Shown piece by piece: positions 35,711 to 44,314 of a DNA stretch of 64,000 nucleotides. The number at the start of each line of letters is the position of its first letter. Position 1 is the stretch's first letter. The stretch comes from Moanibacter sp964542645. GTDB taxonomy: Bacteria > Verrucomicrobiota > Verrucomicrobiia > Opitutales > UBA2987. Below the pieces are notes generated by a model, which searched no databases, was not told the DNA's origin, and worked only from the letters and a program-made list of their open reading frames with translations. The stretch covers positions 596,507 to 660,506 of the forward strand of contig CAZIUG010000008.1 of the NCBI GenBank assembly GCA_964542645.1. Direction: 5' to 3'. The position numbers and the translations under genes were made by a program.

Positions 35711-36013
35711 ATGACGAAGCTGGACAATAATCCCCCGGATCAGCCGAAAACTGAAAAGACTCTTATAGTCAAAAACAAGATGGGCATTCACGCTCGCCCT
35801 GCGGCCATGATTGTGAAAACGACCAATCGCTACACCGGTGAAGTTTTTGTCGAAAAAGACGAGGAGCAAGTTAATGGGAAAAGTATCATGGGCCTTATGA
35901 TGTTAGCAGCCGGGCCGGGATCGGAACTCAAGTTCACGGTGATCGGCTCCAATCCTGACCTTATCCTCGATGAGTTGAGCCAGCTCTTTGATCGCCAGTT
36001 CGAGGAGGCTTAG
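35711..36013 (+). CDS. HPr-family phosphocarrier protein
   Basis: 100 residues, with a 16-residue N-terminal extension before the HPr fold. The active His is in MGIHARPAA (His27) and the regulatory Ser in NGKSIMGLMML (Ser58), so it could be phosphorylated by both Enzyme I and HPr kinase. No PTS enzymes are near. In PVC bacteria HPr is often part of an incomplete regulatory PTS, and that is the likeliest role here. Confidence 0.92.
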   Translation: MTKLDNNPPDQPKTEKTLIVKNKMGIHARPAAMIVKTTNRYTGEVFVEKDEEQVNGKSIMGLMMLAAGPGSELKFTVIGSNPDLILDELSQLFDRQFEEA

Positions 36014-36219
36014 AAATCCTGCATCCTTCTACGGAGCTCTACCATCCACATCTGGTCATTTCCCAATCAGAAGTCGACCCCATCATATCCTCCGACCAAA
36101 GATGCTTTATCCGATACGCAGTAGTGTTTTGGATCACAAATTTAGGGTCCTGGTGCCCATCAATTCACCGGAGAGTCTCCTCCATCAATCTATGATTCCG
36201 GGTTTACCTTAAACTATAC

Positions 36220-37488
36220 TTATCTTCTCTTACGGCGGCCAATATTCATAGTAGGCGAAGAATCATATCCCCTATTGCGCCTTTTTCGTTGTGCCGTTCT
36301 TTCTTCCAGAATGGGAGACCAGTTGTAAGGAAAGTTTTCGATTTTTTCCCTTTTGATAGTTTGTCCTATAAAGCGTTCAATATTCTTTAGGAAATCCTGG
36401 TCGCTCGCTGTAAAAAGAGAAAAAGCATCACCTTCTCTGTCCATCCGCCCAGTCCTACCAATACGATGCACGTAATCCTCCGGATTTTGTGGTATATCAT
36501 AGTTTATAACGTGGCTCACATCCATAATGTCGATACCTCGCGCTACAATATCGGTAGCAACCAGAATCTCCACCGCTCCCGACTTGAATCCCTCAAGCGC
36601 CTGATCACGTTCTTTTTGACTACGATCCGAATGAAGGATGACAGCCCGGTACTTGGTGCTGGATAGCCACCTCGCAATCATATCTGCGCCTAATTTGGTG
36701 CGGCAAAATATGATTACACTACGGTAGTCGATCTGTTCCAAAAGCGCTAGCAGAAGATCAAATTTCTGTCGATCATCAACTGGATATATGGCGTGTTTTA
36801 CTGAGCGCGCCAGGGCTTTGCCCCCTCCGATCGAGATCCGAACTGGGTCGCTAACCACCCAGTTTGCAACCCTTTCCATTTCAGGTCCCAGCGTTGCCGA
36901 AAACAACATACTTTGGCGATTTTGTGGGCAGTGCCCAATAATCCGTCGGAGATCAGGGATAAACCCCATATCCAACATCCGGTCACCTTCATCAAGAACC
37001 AGAAATCTAATATCTTGAAGAGTGAGCGCTTTTTGCGAAAGATGGTCGAGAAGACGTCCAGGAGTCGCAACCACAATATCTACTCCCCTTTGCAAGTCCT
37101 GAGTTTGTTTACCATAACCAACCCCACCGTGCAAAAGAGTGACTTTGAGTCGGAGTGTACGTCCGTACTTAAGAAATGCCTTCTCTACTTGCTGGGCCAG
37201 TTCCCGGGTTGGCTCCAGAACCAAACACCGTAGGGGACCCGGCCTATCCAATAAACTAAGAATTGGAAGTGCGAATGCCGCCGTCTTTCCAGATCCGGTA
37301 TGGGATGCGCCCAAAAGATCTCTTCCGTTCATGATAATTGGAATTGCCTGCTTTTGTATCTGCGTTGGTTCTTTATACCCGCATTGCGATACACCTTTAA
37401 CGATGGCATCACTCAACCCAAGCTCACCAAATCCACTTGTATTTGACAATTCTTCTACAGAAATCTCGCTCATAGCGTTTAAAGCCAT
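36220..37488 (-). CDS. DEAD-box-type ATP-dependent RNA helicase (motif II DEGD)
   Basis: 422 residues, RhlE-like. Q motif (GFGELGLSDAI...YKEPTQIQKQ), motif I ASHTGSGKT, Ia PTRELAQQ, motif II VLDEGDRMLDMGF, III SATL, V ATDIVARGIDI and VI HRIGRTGR. Motif II reads DEGD instead of DEAD; the catalytic Asp-Glu and the last Asp are kept. A basic tail (KRRNRG...GRRKRR) is likely to bind RNA. It acts in ribosome assembly or mRNA turnover. Confidence 0.94.
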   Translation of the reverse strand: MALNAMSEISVEELSNTSGFGELGLSDAIVKGVSQCGYKEPTQIQKQAIPIIMNGRDLLGASHTGSGKTAAFALPILSLLDRPGPLRCLVLEPTRELAQQVEKAFLKYGRTLRLKVTLLHGGVGYGKQTQDLQRGVDIVVATPGRLLDHLSQKALTLQDIRFLVLDEGDRMLDMGFIPDLRRIIGHCPQNRQSMLFSATLGPEMERVANWVVSDPVRISIGGGKALARSVKHAIYPVDDRQKFDLLLALLEQIDYRSVIIFCRTKLGADMIARWLSSTKYRAVILHSDRSQKERDQALEGFKSGAVEILVATDIVARGIDIMDVSHVINYDIPQNPEDYVHRIGRTGRMDREGDAFSLFTASDQDFLKNIERFIGQTIKREKIENFPYNWSPILEERTAQRKRRNRGYDSSPTMNIGRRKRR

Positions 37489-37705
37489 TCCTAACCCAAT
37501 CCATCTATTTTTCCATGATACATTAGTGCAAGTCTATGAAAGATGGTACTCGAGTTCGAAAAACGATTGCGTATTACGAGGCTATAGCCTTCGAAACCGC
37601 AACAAAATCCTTGCCTCCTTACCTCGAAGTACCCCCTATCGTGCAACTAACAAACGACGAGGACCGGCCGGGATTAAACACTAAATTGTCCCTATTACAT
37701 AAACA

Positions 37706-38608
37706 TTGGCAAGCACTAACATTAAGCGACCACCAGAAGCGATACTCAAAGATCCCTACAGGGGTAGAATAGCACCGACCCCAACCGGGTTTCTTCATCT
37801 CGGTCATGCCCGCACATTCCTTGTCGCCCAGAGTCGAGCAAAGCAGCAACAGGGAATTCTTATCCTGCGTAACGAAGATCTGGATCAGGATAGGTGTAAG
37901 CCGCAGTTTGCTGATGCCATGCTGGAAGACCTTACCTGGGTAGGTCTCGTTTGGCAAGAAGGCCCTAAAAAGGGTGGGATCCATGGCCCCTATACTCAAA
38001 GCAGGCGCCTTTCCTTTTATCGCACCACCTGGGAGCAACTTAAAAACACCAGACTAATATATCCTTCGCCACAATCACGGAAAGACATAACAAGATCCCT
38101 CCTAGCACCCCATAGTGCCGCAGGAGAAAACATCTTTCCAGCCTCTCTCCGGCCCAATGAAAACATAGGACTCAAGTTTCAACATCCAGGAAGCCAAAAT
38201 TGGAGATTCCGCGTCCCGGATGGTCAAACAATAGAGTTTTTCGATGTCCGTCATGGCAAAGTGGCATTTGTCGCAGGGAAAGACTTTGGCGATTTTGTAG
38301 TCTGGCGAAAGGACGGATTTCCATCCTATGAGCTAGCAGTAGTGGCAGATGATCACGCGATGAAAATAACCGAAGTGGTCCGCGGGGAAGACCTCCTCCT
38401 CTCTACTGCCCGTCAACTTCTTATATATCGAGCCTTGGGATGGCGACCACCTCAATTTTACCACTGCCAACTGATAAGAGACCGTTATGGTAAACGTTTG
38501 GCAAAAAGAGATCAGGCACTCAGCTTACGCCATTTCAGGCAAAACGGCCTCAACCGGAAAGACCTTCATAAGATCTTCCAACGAATGGGCTATCCACTTT
38601 CTTGCTAA
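37706..38608 (+). CDS. gluQ: glutamyl-Q tRNA(Asp) synthetase
   Basis: 300 residues, the truncated GluRS-like length. APTPTGFLHLGHARTFL gives the HIGH-type motif and RYGKRLAKRDQALSLR the KMSKS-like loop. There is no anticodon-binding domain, matching GluQ-RS, which attaches Glu to queuosine-34 of tRNA(Asp). The family's zinc Cys cluster is not visible. The frame opens with TTG at 37706 after an in-frame stop; no ATG precedes the HLGH region, so a TTG start is inferred. Confidence 0.87.
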   Translation: MASTNIKRPPEAILKDPYRGRIAPTPTGFLHLGHARTFLVAQSRAKQQQGILILRNEDLDQDRCKPQFADAMLEDLTWVGLVWQEGPKKGGIHGPYTQSRRLSFYRTTWEQLKNTRLIYPSPQSRKDITRSLLAPHSAAGENIFPASLRPNENIGLKFQHPGSQNWRFRVPDGQTIEFFDVRHGKVAFVAGKDFGDFVVWRKDGFPSYELAVVADDHAMKITEVVRGEDLLLSTARQLLIYRALGWRPPQFYHCQLIRDRYGKRLAKRDQALSLRHFRQNGLNRKDLHKIFQRMGYPLSC

Positions 38609-38875
38609 CAAAGATTATTTGAAGATTGCTCCGTATAGCACTATGGCATCTTTAGCCTTAAGGTTATCTGGCATATCGAGATATGCAGGCCATAGAACTA
38701 TGGCAAAACCATCCTATACAAAGTATTCTGGTTCTCATTGTGACAACCAGCAAAAAAAACTTCGGCTCAGCATAGACTCAGAAATCAGAGAGAGAATTGT
38801 ACCGTCGACCTGAATCCTAACTTATTTTCTCAGTTCCGGGATAGGGTTCGATGAAGCGCGAATCAATCCCATAGA

Positions 38876-39628
38876 TTATTGCCGAATCCAAACGGTAGCC
38901 TCAGCAACACTCCATTGGAATTTTCTAGCGTGCTCACGAATGAGAAAAGGAAGGTCCTTACGTCTTTTTAAACGGAATGCATCTGAGAGCTTCGCTTCAA
39001 GAGCTTCGAAAGGATCCGGGGAATTTACTGTTGCTCCAACCCAGTTTCCCGATGGGGTAAACTCCTCATCCCAGGTATAAGGACTGGTGATGATCAGTTG
39101 CCCTCCCGGGACAACGAGTGAGGGGAGACGGCTTAACAGCGCCATGGGTCGCTCCATGCGGCAAAGTAGATTCGCGGCATGAATAACATCGTAGCCGCCA
39201 ATTTCCTCAGATAGGTTATGGGCATCGCCCACCTCGAAATTAACTCGATTCGGTTCGACTCCTTTCGGGACGCGGGCTTCGGACCTCCGGTAAACTTGCC
39301 CATGTATTTTGAATTGGAATTTCAAGCTACCTCGAGCCTGCAGCAACCTGGCGGCTTCGATGAATTTGGGAGAAAAGTCAACCGCGTCAACCTCATGGCA
39401 ATGACGCGCCAGCTCGAAACTTGATCGTCCCACGGCGCACCCCAAATCCAAAGCACGAGCTCGCGGTGGTAAGAAGTCGCGGATCAGGCACTCCGATACC
39501 GTCCGGGTGGCAAAATCTAAGGCTTCCCGGGGCCCAAACGGATAGGGAAGTATTTCCTCAGCATTTCCGTAGTGAAAGAGCAGATATTCTTCGAGTAGAC
39601 GTTGCGTCTTATAGACGTTCCTCATCAC
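38876..39628 (-). CDS. ovothiol-type (4-mercaptohistidine N1) SAM methyltransferase
   Basis: 250 residues, recognised as a stand-alone version of the OvoA C-terminal methyltransferase. The N-terminal LLEEYLLFHYG...LPYPFGPREAL is diagnostic, then the SAM motif ARALDLGCAVGRSSFELAR, VDFSPKFIEAA, GDAHNL, ANLLCRM, and LVVPGGQLIITSPYTWDEEFTP. The family methylates the imidazole of a thiol-histidine. No sulfoxide synthase (OvoA/EgtB FGE-DinB) is in the window, so the substrate must be made elsewhere or differ. It starts 14 nt after the stop of the M29-like gene, so the two probably form an operon. Confidence 0.82.
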   Translation of the reverse strand: MMRNVYKTQRLLEEYLLFHYGNAEEILPYPFGPREALDFATRTVSECLIRDFLPPRARALDLGCAVGRSSFELARHCHEVDAVDFSPKFIEAARLLQARGSLKFQFKIHGQVYRRSEARVPKGVEPNRVNFEVGDAHNLSEEIGGYDVIHAANLLCRMERPMALLSRLPSLVVPGGQLIITSPYTWDEEFTPSGNWVGATVNSPDPFEALEAKLSDAFRLKRRKDLPFLIREHARKFQWSVAEATVWIRQ

Positions 39629-39642
39629 TCCCCATAATTCAA

Positions 39643-40797
39643 TTAGCTATCGAGGAGCGAAATCAGATATTCTGACGGTTGGTACCCTGCCAGGATTATC
39701 GTTGTCACTCCATCCCGTTGCATCCGCACCTCAGGAATTTTAATATCTGGTGTTTTAAAGGGCGCAAAAAGAATATCATCGTGAGTTGCATTCTGATGTT
39801 CAGAAAAGAGATCCGGAGTTAGGTGCCCCCCGAGATGGTCACTACGTCCGGTGGCTACATGCACGGTACCCAGAATCTTTTCGTCCTGAATGTCGCGACC
39901 AGACACCGGTAGTACCTGAGTTCCGAAACCTAATTCTCCAATTTCACCGACAACAGGATCGGACTCAAGTTTACGATTGTGAGCTTCAATTGTTTCATCT
40001 GATCCCCTCAGGAGAGAAGCACGGCGGATCCTCCCTCCCTCAACTTGCATGATTCCCAATGTTCCATCGCTGTATTGCATTGGAAATTCGCCTTCAGCAT
40101 TTTCTGGTACGAAATAGACTTCTCCTGCCGGCAAATTCGCCACATCCGGCCTATTCCCTCGGCAAAGACCATGGCTCTTTTGTGCTTCTTGCCCGTTGCA
40201 TTTCAGAATCAGACTACATGAGTTTCCATTTATTTCGTAATCGATTTCAAACTGATCTGCTCGCGTCATACCCAACCTTAATTTTTCCGCGTCCCGGCTT
40301 ACTTCATTGTAGTCGACGCAAAGTCCGGAAGAGAGAATCACATCATTTAAGCCGTGAAGAGTAGCCCCTCGAAATCCGAATTTCTTAGCTGACGCGGTGA
40401 GCGGTGCCGTCGCAGAATACGTCGAAATACAAAGTATGATATCATAACTCGGATAGATATCCGAAGCAAATCTTAGATGCCTCCCGCCCGTATCATACAA
40501 GTCATCGGGAAGATCTAGATTACTTCCCCCAGTAATCTTATACGCGTAAAGATCACCTGCCTTGAGACCGAGATCCTCTAACTCTCCTCTCTCGAAGACC
40601 TGATAGAATGTTTCAAAGGCATGGCGTTGAATGGATAGATTCTTATTTTCAAGAAAGCCAAAGTCCTTCACCTTTGATGGATCCTCAAGATCGATTAAAA
40701 TCGCCACTTTCTCGCCTCCTTCAGGAGCAAAAACAGTACCTAAGAGACGGTTAAGGCTGAATTCCGGATAGATTCTTTTCGCTGGGTCTAGTATCAT
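39643..40797 (-). CDS. M29-like metallohydrolase / aminopeptidase-like protein
   Basis: 384 residues. The C-terminal half shows the M29 (thermophilic aminopeptidase) metal-site order: GEVYFVPE, GELGFGT, DEKILGTVHVATGRSDHLGG and ATHDDILF, giving Glu, Glu, His and His-x-Asp ligand candidates. The N-terminal half (about 1-180) has alternating strands (YDIILCISTYSATAPL) like the M29 N-domain. The fold also hosts non-peptidase enzymes such as 2,5-dihydroxypyridine dioxygenase. It is the first gene of a pair with the ovothiol-type methyltransferase, so release or processing of an amino-acid-like thiol is conceivable. Confidence 0.6.
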   Translation of the reverse strand: MILDPAKRIYPEFSLNRLLGTVFAPEGGEKVAILIDLEDPSKVKDFGFLENKNLSIQRHAFETFYQVFERGELEDLGLKAGDLYAYKITGGSNLDLPDDLYDTGGRHLRFASDIYPSYDIILCISTYSATAPLTASAKKFGFRGATLHGLNDVILSSGLCVDYNEVSRDAEKLRLGMTRADQFEIDYEINGNSCSLILKCNGQEAQKSHGLCRGNRPDVANLPAGEVYFVPENAEGEFPMQYSDGTLGIMQVEGGRIRRASLLRGSDETIEAHNRKLESDPVVGEIGELGFGTQVLPVSGRDIQDEKILGTVHVATGRSDHLGGHLTPDLFSEHQNATHDDILFAPFKTPDIKIPEVRMQRDGVTTIILAGYQPSEYLISLLDS

Positions 40798-41147
40798 AGA
40801 TCTAGGGTAAATAGAAACTTGTACGCCCTTTGTAAAGCCACCATCCCTATGAATCTAACAGTTCACTCTATATCCAATGCCTCTTCAGAGGCTATTCAGC
40901 TGTGGGTCATCAGCTACTTCAATTCGAAAGATCCTCCAGGAAAATAGCCTTTATACTCTTTGATTAATTAAGACCCCCCCGACAATACGATCAACGCTTT
41001 AATATTTCCCACCCAGGAAAACTCAACTAGTCCAATATCTGATTTAAAACCTTCAAAAGCTACATTTCCTCAACCGCATAAATCCTAAGTTAATTTAGAC
41101 CTCAGTACCTTATATAAAACATGTTATGGATATACTCCCATTGCAGT
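40798..41147. other. intergenic region between recQ and the M29-like gene
   Basis: 350 bp, AT-rich, no ORF of note; contains a run of seven C (40974-40980). It should include the promoter of the M29-like/methyltransferase pair, which reads away from recQ on the same strand. Confidence 0.45.
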
Positions 41148-43007
41148 TTAACCCGAATTCTTGGTCCGCTTTCGGGACGCCGGAAGCGCTTTCTCAGGGA
41201 ATGCTAGCTTCACCTTTTTCTTCCCCCGCATAACGTCCGCCCCCAGAGGAGTCAAAGAGATCATTCGATACTCATCAGCTGTAGCTTGAATTAATCTAGA
41301 GCGTTCCATCTCTTTGAATAACGCCTTTACGAAAGCCACGCCCTGTTTTTTTAGTATACCAAAAGTCGAGAGTGAATCCAGTCCAGCATCGACAACCTGA
41401 GAACGGCGGCTTCCCGTTAGCATCAAGATAATTCTGTTTGCTCCAAAACGAGGGAGGGCCTCACCAGTTTCTCCTCGATGGGAAGTTCGAGCCACCCCAC
41501 TGAGAGCTTTTCGTAGCGTGATAAGCTCCTCATTTGTCGGATCACGCACTCCTATATTCGAATCCGGGGAACAGGTGTCACATACCTCGCAAAGCGAACT
41601 CTCCTTTTCCCCGAAGTAATTGAGAATCCATTGCTGCCGACAGGTTTCAGCATACGCGTATTGAATCATCCCTTTCAGTTTTGACCAATCGCGTTCTTTT
41701 TTCTCGGATAGAACTTCCAAATTAATTTTCAAATCTCGGGCCATCAGTTCTGGTCGCGTAAGATGAGTTCCCTTTGTACGTGAGCCAACCACATCAAAGC
41801 GCTCTACAGCTCCTATTCGACTTAATACAGTGAGAGCAGTGGAAACCGCTATGCCGTTGGTCCGAACCCCCATTCGTTTAGTCAGTTCCCGCGTCGAAAG
41901 ATGGATCCTTCCATTCCCATCAGCCGCCTTCCTCATAAGAGCATAAACCGATCGAATGACCTTATCGCTTGGATTTCCCCCTTCAATGAAGAACTCTTGA
42001 ATACGCTTATCGGCATAGTTAAAGAGTAGAAGACAAAGTGCAAACTCTCCATCTCGACCTGCTCGGCCGGCCTCTTGGTAGTAAGCTTCAAGGCTTCCCG
42101 GCATCTCAAAATGAACGACGAAACGAATGTCGGCGCGATCGATTCCCATTCCGAAAGCATTTGTGGCCACTGCCACATCTGCCTTCCCCGTCATGAAACA
42201 CTCCTGAGCCTCTCTTCTTTCCTCATCATCCATTCCCGCGTGATAGGAGATATGGCTAATATCCCAAGCAGAAAGCTTCTCCGAGATCAGATCTACCCGT
42301 CTTCTCGTAGCACAATACACAATCCCCTTCTGACGCAACCCTATGACTTCGCTTAACCGTGCCATCTTATCTGACTCGGAGGAAACATGCTCGACTCGAA
42401 ATCCAAGGTTCGCCCGCCTGAATCCTGTGACGAACTCGATACCCTCATGAATATTAAGGTGCCTAATAATATCCGCTCTGACTTCCGGAGTAGCTGTGGC
42501 TGTAAATGCAGCAATCGGTGGGTGTCCCAACTTATCGATAGCACGACCGATCCCAAGGTAATCGGGACGAAAATCGTGACCCCACATCGACACACAATGA
42601 GCTTCGTCAATGGCGAAAAAGGAGATCTCTAGGCCCTTAAGGGCGTTGAGGAATAGCGTATTTCTAAATCGTTCTGGGGCCACATATACAAGCATATAGA
42701 TACCCATCTTCATATCCTTAACCCGCTGATCTTGCTCCCTTCGGCTTAAACTACTGTTTATAAATGTGGCAGGAATCGATCTCGTAATTAAAGAGTCCAC
42801 CTGGTCCTTCATCAATGCTATCAGGGGAGAAACAACGATTGTTACACCGCGAATCATAACCGACGGGAGTTGATAGCAAAGAGACTTTCCCCCGCCGGTC
42901 GGCATTACAACCATGATATCCCTTTTCTTCAAAATCGCATCAATCACTGCCTTTTGTCCTGGCCGAAAACTATCAAATCCGAAACGGGTTTTCAGAGCTT
43001 TTTCCAT
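41148..43007 (-). CDS. recQ: ATP-dependent DNA helicase RecQ, without HRDC domain
   Basis: 619 residues. Helicase core: FRPGQKAVIDAIL, motif I VMPTGGGKSLCYQLP, motif II AIDEAHCVSMWGHDFRPDY, motif III AFTATATPEV and motif VI QEAGRAGRDG. The RecQ zinc site follows: four Cys in CRQQWILNYFGE...LCEVCDTC. The winged-helix RQC domain continues to about residue 585. Instead of an HRDC domain there is a short basic tail (RKRTKNSG). It unwinds DNA in recombination repair. Confidence 0.95.
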   Translation of the reverse strand: MEKALKTRFGFDSFRPGQKAVIDAILKKRDIMVVMPTGGGKSLCYQLPSVMIRGVTIVVSPLIALMKDQVDSLITRSIPATFINSSLSRREQDQRVKDMKMGIYMLVYVAPERFRNTLFLNALKGLEISFFAIDEAHCVSMWGHDFRPDYLGIGRAIDKLGHPPIAAFTATATPEVRADIIRHLNIHEGIEFVTGFRRANLGFRVEHVSSESDKMARLSEVIGLRQKGIVYCATRRRVDLISEKLSAWDISHISYHAGMDDEERREAQECFMTGKADVAVATNAFGMGIDRADIRFVVHFEMPGSLEAYYQEAGRAGRDGEFALCLLLFNYADKRIQEFFIEGGNPSDKVIRSVYALMRKAADGNGRIHLSTRELTKRMGVRTNGIAVSTALTVLSRIGAVERFDVVGSRTKGTHLTRPELMARDLKINLEVLSEKKERDWSKLKGMIQYAYAETCRQQWILNYFGEKESSLCEVCDTCSPDSNIGVRDPTNEELITLRKALSGVARTSHRGETGEALPRFGANRIILMLTGSRRSQVVDAGLDSLSTFGILKKQGVAFVKALFKEMERSRLIQATADEYRMISLTPLGADVMRGKKKVKLAFPEKALPASRKRTKNSG

Positions 43008-43656
43008 ATTGTCACCCGCCCTTCTCGCTTAAAATCCCCTACTCCGCTTAAACATACTTCTAATCCTAAAAGTCCTTTCAACTATTCCGATTTCGCATAA
43101 TTCTTTAGGATAGAATCCTTTCCCCTGCTTGTACGGGCAACCACCAAAATAATTAGCCTGAAATATCACCATTTTATGAATCAGAATAGTACGCATCATA
43201 CGAACCTTAAGAAAATTCAGATTCGAGTAGGACCAACTATTCTCTGATGGTAGTCACCCTCAACAGTATTCCTAAATTCCATTGGACAAGAGTAACAGGC
43301 CAGACCCGCTTCAAAGTACATTAGTCGGAACACACTTCCCTTTGGGTCGACCAAGATAAACCTCTCTTAGATCATTTCGAATCCGGAATCGTTTCAAGAA
43401 ATTATGTAGATTCTAGTGCAATTTCCTGAGGATCAATTGCTGGATGACTCGTCAGACTAACAAGCCCAAAATGGTAATCCTGCCGGGCCCTCCATAGAAG
43501 CCACTCAAAGGTTGGATCCAAAATTTAAGAAAGTCTCCAATTCGACAATATACTTGAAATTACCGAATCATCCCCCGATAAAATTTTCTTCCTGTTCCAT
43601 TGGTTTTTCTGCATGCAACTTTTTTATTTTACAATGGATATGAATCCGAAACGAAA
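43008..43656. other. intergenic region upstream of the MOSC gene
   Basis: 649 bp with no ORF I can support on either strand, no tRNA and no recognised riboswitch. It is the second-longest non-coding stretch of the window, and a small RNA cannot be excluded. Confidence 0.4.
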
Positions 43657-44136
43657 ATGCTGAGCATAAAAGGAAGAGTTGAGGCTATCTACGTTGCCCC
43701 CAAAGCCGGCGCTTTGATGGAAATAAAAGAGACGGTGAATGCGGTTGAAAATAGCGGGCTCCAAGGAGATCGTTATCTGAAAAAGACAGGTTACTGGTCG
43801 GGAATCGATGAGTGTCAACTCACGCTTATTGAAGGCGAAACTCTCGACGAAATCAGCCAGCAGACCGGCCTACGAATTAATAGCGGGGAACACCGCCGCA
43901 ATCTTATCACTAGAGGTATTCAACTTTACGAATTACGAGGAAAAAAATTTTCAGTCGGTGAAGCCATTCTCACATTTGATCGTCCCCGACCACCTTGTTC
44001 TTATATTCAATCTCTCACTCAGGTAGGTATGACCAAGGCTCTGACCGGGACCAAAGGGGGTATCTGTGCTCGGATTCTCAAGTCAGGTAAGATCCGGATA
44101 AATGACGTAATTCAAATCGTGCGGGACGTTTCATGA
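43657..44136 (+). CDS. MOSC-domain protein
   Basis: 159 residues from the ATG at 43657 (MLSIKGRVEAIYVAP); the frame opens 19 codons earlier without family similarity. The MOSC pattern is clear: GLQGDRY, TLIEGE, RRNLITRGI, LTFDRPRPPCSYI with the conserved Cys, and GGICARILKSGKI near the end. Stand-alone MOSC proteins bind Mo cofactor or carry activated sulfur to metal enzymes. This adds to the Mo/sulfur-transfer genes of the window (MoaD-like, MoeB-rhodanese, Mo-hydroxylase subunits), although they are not clustered. Confidence 0.88.
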   Translation: MLSIKGRVEAIYVAPKAGALMEIKETVNAVENSGLQGDRYLKKTGYWSGIDECQLTLIEGETLDEISQQTGLRINSGEHRRNLITRGIQLYELRGKKFSVGEAILTFDRPRPPCSYIQSLTQVGMTKALTGTKGGICARILKSGKIRINDVIQIVRDVS

Positions 44137-44314
44137 TCTCAAGATTCTATCGAACTTTCTCTCGTATTGTAGGGCAAAGGCACCTAGACTTATTTTCTTG
44201 AAAGAAATCTTTCGGAATTAAAGGGGTTGCTAACTGCACCCAGAAAGTCACGATCACCGTCCAATCATGTCACAAGATAAACGGTTGACAGATTCTTAGT
44301 GCGAGAACTGTGGG

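Noticed and set aside
26125..41127. A 16-mer ATATAAAACATGTTAT is shared by two intergenic regions (26125-26140 and 41112-41127).
   Set aside because: In 64 kb of fairly AT-rich sequence one or more shared 15-16-mers are expected by chance, and only the first copy is part of an inverted repeat.
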